This document shows, piece by piece, positions 42,811 to 51,628 of a stretch of 64,000 nt of DNA. The stretch lies in contig NZ_BMKS01000008.1 of NCBI RefSeq assembly GCF_014644455.1, positions 119,660 through 183,659 on the forward strand. Reading direction: 5' to 3'. The translations under genes were made by a program, and so were the position numbers. The notes beneath the pieces are model-generated. The model did no database searches. It was not told the origin of the DNA and worked only from the letters and a program-made list of their open reading frames with translations. How positions within the stretch are numbered: the stretch's first letter is position 1; each line of letters opens with the position of its first letter. The stretch comes from Caldovatus sediminis (lineage in GTDB: Bacteria; Pseudomonadota; Alphaproteobacteria; Acetobacterales; Acetobacteraceae).

Positions 42811-44967
42811 ATGGCCGACGCCACCCGCCGCGTCTCGGTCCGCCTGTCGCTGGACGACGCCGCCCGGGTCAAGGCGGGGCTGCGCGAGGTCGGCGAGACC
42901 GGCCAGCGCTCCCTCGACCAGATCAAGGGCGGCGCCGAGCGGGCCTCGCGCTCGCTCGAACTGCTCGACCTCGCCATCCGCGGCAGCCAGATCGCCGGCG
43001 TGGCCGTCGCCGCCCGCGCCCTGGTCCAGGCCGGCGACACGCTGACCCAGGGCCTCTCCCGGCTTCAGAACGCCACCGGCTCGGTCGCGCGCGCCGGGCA
43101 GGTCTACGAGGCCCTCTACCGCAACGCCCTCTCCACCGGCGTCGCCGTCTCCGAGAGCGTCGACGCCTTCCAGCGCTTCTCGATCGCCGCGCGCGAGATC
43201 GGCGCCACCTCCGACCAGGTGGTGCGCCTCGTCGGCGGGCTGCAGCGGGTGGCCATCGTCTCCGGCGCCTCCACCCAGGAGATCTCCTCCGCCACCCTCC
43301 AGCTCGCCCAGGCGCTGGCCTCGGGCGTGCTGCAGGGCGACGAGCTGCGCTCGATCCTCGAGGCCATGCCGCTGCTGGCCGAGGGTCTCGCGCGCGAGCT
43401 CGGCGTCTCCATCGGCGAACTGCGCAAACTCGGCTCCGAGGGCAAGCTCACCGCCGAGCGGGTGTTCCCGGCGCTGCTGCGCGCCACCGAGCGGCTCGGC
43501 GCGGAGCTCGACCGCGCGCCGCTTTCGCTCGGCCGCGCCTTCGGGCAGCTGACGGCGGCGACCGAGGGCTTCCTCGGCCAGCTCGACCGCGCCATCGGCC
43601 TGTCCATAGCGCTGGCCCGCGCCCTCTCGGCCGCGGCGCGCGCGGTGGACAGCGTCCGCCAGGGCGCCGGCCTGCGCAGCGAGGAGGAGCGCCTCGCCGG
43701 CCTGCGCCGCCAGGCGGAGGCGCTGTCGGCGCAGATCGGCCGGCTGGAGAGCGAGCAGGACGGCCGCGCCAGCCTGCGCGCCCCGGTCCGCCGCGGCAGC
43801 CTCCGCCCCGGCCTGGTCGGCGTTGCCGAGCAGCAGGCCGGCGTCGATCGCTCCCAGCGCCTCGAGGAACTCCGCCGCAGCTATTTCGGCATCCTCGCCG
43901 AGATCGACGCCGCCGAGCGGGAGTCGCTCAACCGCCGCCTGGAGGAGCAGGAGCGCGCCGGTCAGGCCGCGGCCGATGCCCGCCGGCGCCGGGCGGCGCA
44001 GGAGGTGCAGGAGCTCACCCGCGACCTCGACGACCGTTTCCGGATCAACCGGGAATACGAGGAGCGCGTCCGCCGCCTGCGCGAGGCCGAGGCTGCGGGC
44101 GCCATCGACGCCGCCGAGCGCCAGCGCCTGGAGACACTCGCCACCCGCGAGCGCGACGAGGCGCTGCGCCGCCTCGAAGGCACCGTCCGCCGCGTCGCCG
44201 CCGCGCAGCGCGACAACCGCGACGCCGAGCGCGAGGTGAACGAGGTGCTGCGCGAGCGCGAGCGGCTGATCCAGGACAATGAGACCGCCTATGAGCGCTA
44301 CCAGCGCCGGATGGCGCGGCTCTCCGACCTGGTGGTCCGGTCCGAGCGCATCGGCCGTCCGGTTCCCGACGCCACCATCCAGCGCGAGGCGGAGCGGGCC
44401 CTGGAGGACCTCGAGCGGGCCGAGCGGCGGGTCGCGGAGGGCGCCGAGCGGACCTCCGAGACGGTGCGCGAGCTCGGGCTCAGCTTCAGCAGCGCCTTCG
44501 AGGATGCGGTGGTCAAGGGTGAGAAGCTGTCCAAGGTCCTGCAGGGCCTGCTGCAGGACATCACCCGGATCATCGCCCGCAAGACCATCACCGAGCCGCT
44601 CGGTAACGCCGTGTCCTCCGCGCTCTCCGGCTTCTCCTTCGACAGCATGTTCAGCGGCATCGGTTCCTGGCTTGGCGGACTGTTCCGCGCCGAGGGCGGC
44701 CCGGTCACCGCCGGGCAGCCCTACATCGTCGGCGAGCGCGGGCCGGAGTGGTTCGTCCCTCGCCAGTCGGGCGTGGTGCTGCCGAACGGCGTGGCGCCGG
44801 GCGGCACCACCATCAACACCTCCATCGCGATCGACGCCCGCGGGGCCGATGCCGGCGTCGAGGCGCGGCTGCGGCTGCTGGCCGGGCAGATCGCCTACCA
44901 GGCCTCGGCCATGACGCTGGACGCCATCCGCCGCGGCGGCGCGGCCTACGAGACGGTGCGGGGGTAG
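42811..44967 (+). CDS. Tape measure protein
   Basis: 718 residues. An N-terminal domain (SVRLSLDDAARVKAGLREVG) leads to the tape-measure core with SVDAFQRFSIAAREIGATSD, EISSATLQLAQALASGVLQG and DELRSILEAMPLLAEGLARE, then long coiled coils (370-560; EEERLAGLRRQAEALSAQIG, REAERALEDLERAERRVAEG) and the C-terminal GGPVTAGQPYIVGERGPEWF motif shared by tape measure/lambda gpH-like proteins. It sets the tail length (about 100 nm at 1.5 A per residue) and helps DNA ejection. GGGGGAG precedes ATG 42811. Confidence 0.92.
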   Translation: MADATRRVSVRLSLDDAARVKAGLREVGETGQRSLDQIKGGAERASRSLELLDLAIRGSQIAGVAVAARALVQAGDTLTQGLSRLQNATGSVARAGQVYEALYRNALSTGVAVSESVDAFQRFSIAAREIGATSDQVVRLVGGLQRVAIVSGASTQEISSATLQLAQALASGVLQGDELRSILEAMPLLAEGLARELGVSIGELRKLGSEGKLTAERVFPALLRATERLGAELDRAPLSLGRAFGQLTAATEGFLGQLDRAIGLSIALARALSAAARAVDSVRQGAGLRSEEERLAGLRRQAEALSAQIGRLESEQDGRASLRAPVRRGSLRPGLVGVAEQQAGVDRSQRLEELRRSYFGILAEIDAAERESLNRRLEEQERAGQAAADARRRRAAQEVQELTRDLDDRFRINREYEERVRRLREAEAAGAIDAAERQRLETLATRERDEALRRLEGTVRRVAAAQRDNRDAEREVNEVLRERERLIQDNETAYERYQRRMARLSDLVVRSERIGRPVPDATIQREAERALEDLERAERRVAEGAERTSETVRELGLSFSSAFEDAVVKGEKLSKVLQGLLQDITRIIARKTITEPLGNAVSSALSGFSFDSMFSGIGSWLGGLFRAEGGPVTAGQPYIVGERGPEWFVPRQSGVVLPNGVAPGGTTINTSIAIDARGADAGVEARLRLLAGQIAYQASAMTLDAIRRGGAAYETVRG

Positions 44968-44972
44968 CGGCG

Positions 44973-45659
44973 ATGGTCGAGTACGCCTGGCCGGAGGTGC
45001 TGCGCCCCTCGCGGCTGGTCTTCTACCTGCAGCACAACACCACCCGCTTCGTCTCGCCGGTCACCCGCGCGACCCAGGTGCTGCGGCGCGAGGGCGCACG
45101 CTGGGTGGCGGAGGCGAGCTTCGACCCGCTGAGCCCGGCCCGCGCCGGGCTGCTGGAGGGCCTGTTGGCGGCGCTCGCCGGCTCGCTGAACACGGTGCGG
45201 ATCTGGGACTGGCGGCGGGAGTACCGCACCGGCGATCCCCGGAGCCAGGGCCAGGTGCCCTCGGGCCCCTACAGCTTCTCCGACGCCACGCTCTTCACCG
45301 ACGGCACCGGCCTGGTGGTCGGCTCCGGCAATCCGTCGCTCGCGGCCGGCGCCGCGCGCGGGGCGCTCGCCATCCAGACCCAGGGCTGGTGGCCGAACGC
45401 GCTCGCCCTCGCCGCCGGCGACTATCTTGGGCTGAACGGCCGGCTCTACATCGCCACGGAGGACGTGGTGGCGTCCGGCACCGGCACCGCCACCATCCCC
45501 ATCGGCCCGCCGCTGCGCGTCGCGGCGTCGATCGCCGAGCCCCTGGTGCTGACCAAGCCCACCGTGCCGATGCGGCTCGTCTCCGACGACGAGGCGGCCA
45601 ATCCGACCCGCCCCGGCCGCTTCACCGCGATCACGATCCGCCTCGAGGAAGTCCTGTAG
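44973..45659 (+). CDS. Minor tail protein, gpM-like position
   Basis: 228 residues. YAWPEVLRPSRLVFYLQHNT, TRFVSPVTRATQVLRREGAR, WVAEASFDPLSPARAGLLEG, then beta-rich GWWPNALALAAGDYLGLNGR and FTAITIRLEEVL. Follows the tape measure gene, where lambda gpM (distal tail) lies. Specific family not named. Its stop is directly followed by the next ATG. Confidence 0.6.
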   Translation: MVEYAWPEVLRPSRLVFYLQHNTTRFVSPVTRATQVLRREGARWVAEASFDPLSPARAGLLEGLLAALAGSLNTVRIWDWRREYRTGDPRSQGQVPSGPYSFSDATLFTDGTGLVVGSGNPSLAAGAARGALAIQTQGWWPNALALAAGDYLGLNGRLYIATEDVVASGTGTATIPIGPPLRVAASIAEPLVLTKPTVPMRLVSDDEAANPTRPGRFTAITIRLEEVL

Positions 45660-46235
45660 ATGGACGGCATCACCGCCACGCCGCGGCTGCACCCGCAGGC
45701 GGCCGCGGCCGCCACCGCCCGGACCGCCGCCCCCGTCGTGCTGGTCGAGCTCGACTTCGCCTCCGGCCCCTTCCGCGCCTGGACCGGGCTCGGGCCGCTC
45801 TCCTGGGCCGGCATGGTCTTCGAGGGGATGGGCGCGATCGGCGCCATCTCCGAGGTCGAGGAGACGGTCGAGCTGCGCGCCGTGCGCCTCACCCTGGCGC
45901 TCTCGCCGGTGCCGCAGGAGGTGGTGGATATCGCCCTCGCGGAGCGCGGCTTCCGCCTCCGCCCGGCCCGGCTCTGGGGCGCGCTGCTCGATGCCGAGGG
46001 CGCCTTCGTCGCCGACCCGTTCCCGCTCTGGGCCGGGCTGATGGACACCATGGAGGTGGTGGACGGGGCCGAGCCGCGCGTCGCGCTCACCTGCGAGAGC
46101 CGCCTCGTCGACCTCGAGCGCGCCGAGGTGCGCCGCTACACCGATGCCGACCAGCAGGCCGAGTATCCGGGCGACCGCTTCTTCGAGTTCGTCCCGGCGC
46201 TGCAGGAGGCCGAGGTCCGGCTGCCGGCGCGGTGA
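45660..46235 (+). CDS. Minor tail protein, gpL-like position
   Basis: 191 residues. VVLVELDFASGPFRAWTGLG, PLSWAGMVFEGMGAIGAISE, VEETVELRAVRLTLALSPVP, then SRLVDLERAEVRRYTDADQQ and FVPALQEAEVRL. Beta-rich; similar in outline to DUF2163-like distal tail proteins but not certain. In lambda order its successor is the K peptidase; here a metE unit of about 2.8 kb intervenes first. Confidence 0.6.
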   Translation: MDGITATPRLHPQAAAAATARTAAPVVLVELDFASGPFRAWTGLGPLSWAGMVFEGMGAIGAISEVEETVELRAVRLTLALSPVPQEVVDIALAERGFRLRPARLWGALLDAEGAFVADPFPLWAGLMDTMEVVDGAEPRVALTCESRLVDLERAEVRRYTDADQQAEYPGDRFFEFVPALQEAEVRLPAR

Positions 46236-46397
46236 CGCGTCGCCCGGATCGGCCGGTTGCGACCCGGAGCAGACTCTCCCAATCAATTGTTCGTTACGGC
46301 TCCTCAACGCGGTCTGCCGGAGCGTCGATGAGTCGACTGAACTCGCCGCCGTAGCGGGGAAGTCGCGGCCCGAACGGGCACAAAGGTGCGGCTGAGC

Positions 46398-46426
46398 TTG
46401 AGCAAACCCCCTTATAAAGATATGTT
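46398..46426 (+). promoter_or_regulatory. Probable metE promoter
   Basis: TTGAGC at 46398-46403 and TATGTT at 46421-46426 with a 17-bp spacer fit a sigma70-type promoter. Transcription would begin about 46433, at the first base of riboswitch stem P1. The surrounding 46395-46430 stretch is unusually AT-rich for this window. Confidence 0.5.
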
Positions 46427-46433
46427 TATGCCA

Positions 46434-46628
46434 CGTGGGTCCCGCGCGAGCGGGTGAAAAGGGAAGGCCGTGCGGGGCTTCGCTCCAAGTCGGCTGCTGC
46501 CCCAGCAACTGTTGGCGGGAAGCCGCCGGCCTGTGCCCCAATCGGGGGCGCCACTGCGCAAGCGGGAAGGCAGGGCCGGAGGCGAAGGGCGAAAGCCCGG
46601 CACCCGCAAGCCAGGAGACCTGCCCACG
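46434..46628 (+). ncRNA. Cobalamin riboswitch upstream of metE
   Basis: All parts of the B12 element are visible in order: P1 CGTGGG (46434-46439) pairs with CCCACG (46623-46628). Then GGTGAAAAGGGAAGGC, a CTGCCCCAGCAACTGT B12-box region, GCCACTGCGC, GGGAAGGC, and the closing GCAAGCCAGGAGACCTGCC. B12 (adenosyl- or methylcobalamin) binding folds it and shuts off metE, which is not needed when MetH can use B12. No U-tract terminator follows, so control is probably translational: the stretch 46635-46690 can sequester the GGAG before ATG 46707. Confidence 0.93.
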
Positions 46629-46706
46629 CCGTGCATCCCGGGCCATCCGGGGGCGCGCCACCCTCACGGCCGGGCTGGGTGCACCGGGCGACGGAGACCG
46701 ACTGCG

Positions 46707-49022
46707 ATGACGATCGCCGCCAATCTCGGCTACCCGCGTATCGGGCCGAAGCGCGAACTCAAGACCGCCCTTGAAGCCTTCTGGGCCGGCAAGCTCGGCG
46801 AGGCCGAGTTGCAATCTACTGCCGCCGCGTTGCGGGCCGGCGCCCGCGCCGTCCAGCAGGGCAGCGGGATCAGCCATGTCCCTTCGGCCGACTTCGCCCT
46901 CTACGACCACGTGCTGGAGACGGTCTGCGCCTTCGGCCTGGTGCCGCCCGGCTACGGCTGGTCCGGTGAGGGGCCGGTATCGCTCGCCACCATGTTCGCT
47001 CTTGCCCGCGGCGCGCGCGGCCGCGCGGCGGAGCGCGCGGCCGGCATCCCAGGCGATGCCGTGGCTCTCGAGATGACCAAGTGGTTCGACACCAACTATC
47101 ACTACGTGGTCCCGCGCCTCTCGGCCGCGATGCGACCGCGGCTGCTCGACGACCGCTGGACCCGCGCCCTGCGCGAAGGGTTGCAGCACGGCACGCGCAC
47201 ACGCCCGGTGCTTCTCGGCCCCATCTCGCTGCTGCTTCTGTCCAAAACCGAGGACGGCACGCGACCGCTCGACCTGCTGCCGGCGATGCTGCCGGCCTAT
47301 GCGGATGCGCTGCGCTTCCTGGCCGAGGCAGGCGCCGTCTGGGTGCAGGTGGACGAGCCCTGCCTGGTCACCGACCTGCCCTCGGGTGCCGAGGACGCCT
47401 ACCGCACCGCCTTCCGCGCCCTGGCTGAAGCTGCGCCAGGACTGAACCTGCTGCTGACGACCTACTTCGAGGGACTGCGCGATAATCTGCAACTCGCCGC
47501 CTCTCTGCCAGTCGCCGGCCTGCATGTGGACTTGGTCCGAGCGCCGGGACAGCTCCCGGCCGTGCTGGAGGCGCTGCCGCGCGACCGCTGGCTTTCGCTC
47601 GGTGTGGTGGATGGGCGCAATGTCTGGCGCACCGACCTGCGCGCCGCCCTCGCGCAGCTCCGCGCGGCGGAAGCGGCTGGCTTCGGCAAGCGGCTGATGG
47701 TTGCGCCCTCCTGCTCGCTGCTGCACGTGCCGCACAGCCTGGCGATGGAGACCGCGCTCGACCCCGCGCTGAAGCGCCGTCTCGCCTTCGCCAACGAAAA
47801 GCTGAAGGAGGTCGCGGTCCTCGCCCGCGCCGTGGACGAGGCCGAAAAGGCCGTCGCCGCCGCCTTTGAGGAGAGCGACCGAGCCCTCGCGGAGGCGCGC
47901 GCCGATGAGCGGCTGCACGACGCGGGCTTGGCCGCGCGGCTCGCCGCGGTGGCGCCAGAGATGGAGCGGCGCACGAGCTCCTATCCTACGCGGGCGGCGG
48001 CGCAGGCGGCTCGGCTCGGCCTACCGGAGTTGCCTGTCACTTCGATCGGCTCCTGGCCGCAGACCGCCGAGGTGCGGAGCCTGCGCGCGCGCCTCGCCCG
48101 CGGCGAGCTGGACAAGGCGAGCTACGACGCGGAGATGGAGCGCATGATCGCCGAGGCCGTGCGCTGGCAGGAGGAGATCGGCGTGGACGTGCTCGTCCAT
48201 GGCGAGTTCGAGCGCAACGACATGGTGAAGTATTTCGGCGAGCAGCTTGCCGGCTATGCCTTCACCAAGCATGGCTGGGTGCAGAGCTACGGCAGCCGCT
48301 GCGTCGCTCCGCCCATCATCTGGGCTGATGTCTCGCGACCCAAGCCGATGACGGTGCGCTGGTCGGCCTACGCGCAGTCCCTCACCGACAAGCCGATGAA
48401 GGGAATGCTGACAGGGCCCGTGACCATGCTGCAATGGTCCTTTGTGCGCACCGACATCCCGCGCGAGACGGTCTGCCGCCAGATCGCGCTCGCCATCCGC
48501 GACGAGGTGGCGGACCTGGAAGCCGCCGGTATCCCGATCGTGCAGATCGATGAGCCAGCGTTCCGCGAAGGCCTGCCGCTGCGCAAGGCAGACCGTGACG
48601 ACTATCTCCGCTGGGCGGTCGCCTGCTTCCGCCTCTCGGCGAGCCCAGTGCGGGACGAGACGCAGATCCACACCCACATGTGCTATTCCGAGTTCAACGA
48701 CATCATCGAGAGCATCGCGGCGATGGACGCCGACGTGATCTCGATCGAGACGGCGCGCAGCAACATGGAACTGCTCGATGCCTTCGCGGTGTTCGACTAC
48801 CCAAACGAGATCGGGCCGGGCGTGTGGGACATCCACTCGCCACGTGTGCCATCGGCCGAGGAGATGGCGCGGCTGGCGGCCCGGGCGGCGGAGCGCATTC
48901 CGCGCCGCCGGCTCTGGCTGAACCCCGACTGCGGCTGCAAGACGTGCGGCTGGGCGGAGGTGAAGCCGGCCATGGCGAACTTGGTTGCCGCGGCACGTCA
49001 GCTCCGCGCCAGGGCGGTGTGA
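46707..49022 (+). CDS. metE: Cobalamin-independent methionine synthase
   Basis: 771 residues, full length. It transfers methyl from 5-methyltetrahydrofolate-polyglutamate to homocysteine, in the cytoplasm, with zinc. Starts TIAANLGYPRIGPKRELKTA; C-terminal catalytic domain has PVTSIGSWPQTAEVRSLRAR, GEFERNDMVKYFGEQLAGYA, zinc ligands His657 and Cys659 in HTHMCYSEF and Cys742 in NPDCGCKTCGW. The gene is intact. It is preceded by a B12 riboswitch and followed by a GC hairpin, and it is inserted between tail genes of the prophage, on the same strand. It carries its own promoter, so it can be expressed in the lysogen. Confidence 0.97.
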   Translation: MTIAANLGYPRIGPKRELKTALEAFWAGKLGEAELQSTAAALRAGARAVQQGSGISHVPSADFALYDHVLETVCAFGLVPPGYGWSGEGPVSLATMFALARGARGRAAERAAGIPGDAVALEMTKWFDTNYHYVVPRLSAAMRPRLLDDRWTRALREGLQHGTRTRPVLLGPISLLLLSKTEDGTRPLDLLPAMLPAYADALRFLAEAGAVWVQVDEPCLVTDLPSGAEDAYRTAFRALAEAAPGLNLLLTTYFEGLRDNLQLAASLPVAGLHVDLVRAPGQLPAVLEALPRDRWLSLGVVDGRNVWRTDLRAALAQLRAAEAAGFGKRLMVAPSCSLLHVPHSLAMETALDPALKRRLAFANEKLKEVAVLARAVDEAEKAVAAAFEESDRALAEARADERLHDAGLAARLAAVAPEMERRTSSYPTRAAAQAARLGLPELPVTSIGSWPQTAEVRSLRARLARGELDKASYDAEMERMIAEAVRWQEEIGVDVLVHGEFERNDMVKYFGEQLAGYAFTKHGWVQSYGSRCVAPPIIWADVSRPKPMTVRWSAYAQSLTDKPMKGMLTGPVTMLQWSFVRTDIPRETVCRQIALAIRDEVADLEAAGIPIVQIDEPAFREGLPLRKADRDDYLRWAVACFRLSASPVRDETQIHTHMCYSEFNDIIESIAAMDADVISIETARSNMELLDAFAVFDYPNEIGPGVWDIHSPRVPSAEEMARLAARAAERIPRRRLWLNPDCGCKTCGWAEVKPAMANLVAAARQLRARAV

Positions 49023-49029
49023 CGGGTGT

Positions 49030-49055
49030 GGGAGGGGCCGGTGCCGGCCCCTCCC
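49030..49055 (+). terminator. Stem-loop after metE
   Basis: GGGAGGGGCCGG-tg-CCGGCCCCTCCC is a perfect 12-bp inverted repeat 8 bp after the metE stop. The U-tract is missing, as is common for high-GC terminators. It would separate metE from the downstream tail genes. Confidence 0.55.
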
Positions 49056-49188
49056 GGACGCGCAGCAGCCGCGCCAGGACGCGCGGCGTTTGCTCCCCAA
49101 CCTGCCAGCGTTTCGGTCCCGAGCGCGCACGCTCACTACGCTGACCATCCGCTTCCCGCCCTGAGTAGCCTCCGTTAGGGCGATTGGT

Positions 49189-49545
49189 ATGATGCCCCGC
49201 CGCCCGGACTGGCCTGGCCGGCTGGCAGCCCTGCTGGCGGCGGCCGAGGCCCGCCCCTTCGACGACCACGCCTGGAACTGCGGCCGCTTCGCCCTGGCCG
49301 CGATCGAGGCGGTCACCGGCACCAGGCCGCGGCTCTGCATCCTGCCCGACCTCGAGGCCACGGCCGACAGCGCCGGCTTCCCGCGCCTTCCACCCGCCTT
49401 CGCCCGGCCCGGCGACGTGGTGCTCGCCGGCGACCCACAGCGGCTCGGCGTGGTGGTGGACGGCGGCCGCGCCGCCTTCGTCGGTCCACGCGGCCTCGTG
49501 CGTCAGCCGCTCACCACTTGCGCCACCGCCTGGAGGATCGGCTGA
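49189..49545 (+). CDS. Tail-associated cysteine peptidase (gpK-like)
   Basis: 118 residues. DDHAWNCGRFALAAIEAVTG carries the catalytic Cys31 and resembles the NlpC/P60 papain-like core (DUF6950-like). FARPGDVVLAGDPQRLGVVV and AFVGPRGLVRQPL contain the second half, with the His replaced or shifted (no clear GHVGI motif). In siphovirus tails this domain cuts peptidoglycan or matures the tip. Gene order L-like, K-like, J-like fits lambda if metE is ignored. Confidence 0.7.
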   Translation: MMPRRPDWPGRLAALLAAAEARPFDDHAWNCGRFALAAIEAVTGTRPRLCILPDLEATADSAGFPRLPPAFARPGDVVLAGDPQRLGVVVDGGRAAFVGPRGLVRQPLTTCATAWRIG

Positions 49546-49622
49546 CGGAGCCCTCGCGGCAGCGCGGCTGATCCGCTTCCGTGACCTGCCCCCGTCCTGC
49601 CGCGATGCCGTGAGGTGTCCTC

Positions 49623-51616
49623 ATGCCCGCCGCCGTCCCGCTGATCGCCGTCGTGGCCTCCGGCGTCGCCTCGGCTGCGGTCGGCGGCGGCGTCCTCGGC
49701 GCTCTGGTCGGCGCCGGCGCTGCCCTGGTCGTCACCGCGGTCGGCGGCGCCATCTTCCCGGCCAGGAAGCCGAGCGTCCCCACCACCCCGGCCACCACCG
49801 GCTTCGACGCCAGCGCCCCCGGCGCCGGCCGCACCCAGTCCGTCCGCCAGCCCATCACCGAGCACCAGATCGTCTTCGGCCGCTGCAAGGTCTCGGGGCC
49901 GATCGTCTTCCTGCACTCGGCTCCCGACGACCAGGGGCGGGAGGACGGCTACTTCTCGCCGTGGTGGTGCTGGCCGGGCACAGCGTGCGGTCCATCGGCG
50001 AGGTCTGGCTCGGCGATAAGTCCGAGACCGATGCCTCCTTCGCCGGGCTGGTGCGCATCGACCACCACCTCGGCGCGCCCGACCAGGCGGCCGATGCCAA
50101 CCTGATCGCCGAGACCGGCGGCCAGTGGACCGCCGCGCACCGCGGCCGGGGCCGAGCCTACGTCGCGGTCCGGCTGAAGCTCACCGCCGAGGCCTTCCCC
50201 GCCGGCCCGCCGAACATCGCCGCCCTGGTCGAGGGCGCCGACACCATCCTCGACCCGCGCACCGGCCAGATCGGCTGGTCGGACAACCCCGCCCTCTGCC
50301 TCGCCTGGTACCTGACGGCGTCCTGCGGCTGGAAGGCGTCGTGGGACGACATCGACATCCCCGCCCTGATCGCCGCGGCGAACGTGTGCGACGAGCTGGT
50401 CGGCACCCGGGCCGGCGTCACCGAGCGGCGCTACACGGTGAACGGCCGCGTCTCGCTCGGCGAGGGCAAGATCGCCATCACCCGCAAGCTGGTCGCCGCC
50501 ATGGCCGGCGCGCTGGTCGTCTCGGGCGGGCGGTTCTTCATCCACGCCGGCGGGCCGGCGCTGCCGGCGGCGACGCTCACCGCGGACGACCTGCGCGGCG
50601 ACGTCACCATCCAGGGCAGCCGGCCGCGGCGCGACCTCTTCAACGGGGTGCGCGCGGTCTACGTCGACCCGGCGAAGAACTGGCAGCCGACCGACGCCCC
50701 GCCGCTGCTCGCCGCGAACTACGTCGCCGAGGACGGCGGCGAGCAGATCTACCGCGACCTGGAGTTCCCGCTGACGACGTCGGTCAGCGCGGTGCAGCGG
50801 CTGATGAAGGCCGAGCTGGAGCGGATCCGCCGCCAGCGCGAGGTCGCCTTCCCGGCGAACCTCTCGGCGCTGCGGCTGCGGCCCTGGGACGGGGTGACGG
50901 TCGCCCTCGACCGGGTCGGCCCGTTCCCGGCGCGGGTGACGGGCTGGCGGCTGTCGCCGGACGGCGGCGTCGACCTCACCCTGTCGGAGGAAGACCCGGC
51001 CGTCTGGGACTGGAACCCGGCGCTGGACGAGCGCGCCGCCGGCGACAGCCCCTCGGTGGTGCTGCCGAACCCCGGCGTCATCGCCGCGCCGGCCTCGATC
51101 GCGGTGGAGACGCCGACCGGCGTTTCCTTTGCCGCCCTCGGCGTCTCCTGGTCGGCGGTCGGCAGCGCCTACCTGGCCGGCTACGAACTCGAATTCCGTC
51201 CGGCCTCTGTCGCCACCTGGCAGGGCTACGGCGGCGCCCTCGGCGCGACCGCGGCGTCCATTCCCACCACCGAGCCGACCGCCGTCCGGGCGCGCGCCGT
51301 GGCCCGCAGCGGCGCGGTGTCGGGCTGGCGGGAGGCGGCGATGCCCGGCGCCGTCACCGCGCCTGCCGCCCTCGGCATCGCCGGCGGCGTGCGGCTGTCC
51401 GGCGGCGTCCCGGCCGATGCCGTGCGGCTGCTGGTCTTCGAGGCCAGCAGCGCCAGCCTGGCCGCCGCGGTGAAGCTCGCGACCGAGCCGACCGCGCTGC
51501 CCTGGGACCGCACCGGCCTCACCGCCGGCGAGGCCCGCTGGTACTGGCTCCGCGCCGTCTCCGCCGAGGGCAACGTCTCGGCCCTCGCCGGGCCCGTCAC
51601 CGCCACCGCCCTCTGA
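49623..51616 (+). pseudogene. Tail tip/hub protein (gpJ-like), frameshifted
   Basis: An intact gene would encode about 665 residues. The first frame (49623 onward) gives an N-terminal hydrophobic segment and RQPITEHQIVFGRCKVSGPI, then DDQGREDGYF. Homology continues in frame -1 from about 49957 as VVVLAGHSVRSIGEVWLGDK, RIDHHLGAPDQAADANLIAE and onward to FPANLSALRLRPWDGVTVAL and fibronectin-like repeats. A single missing base near TTCT/CGCC (expected TTCTACGCC) explains it. No slippery heptamer is present. Either the prophage is inactivated or the base is a sequencing error. Confidence 0.78.
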
Positions 51617-51628
51617 TCGGAGGCAGCC

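Noticed and set aside
44946..47918. A 990-codon minus-strand frame across tail genes and metE
   Set aside because: Spans the riboswitch and two unrelated genes; composition is that of a shadow.
49623..50105. Programmed frameshift in the tail tip gene
   Set aside because: The junction TACTTCTCGCC has no X XXY YYZ heptamer; a simple deletion explains it better.
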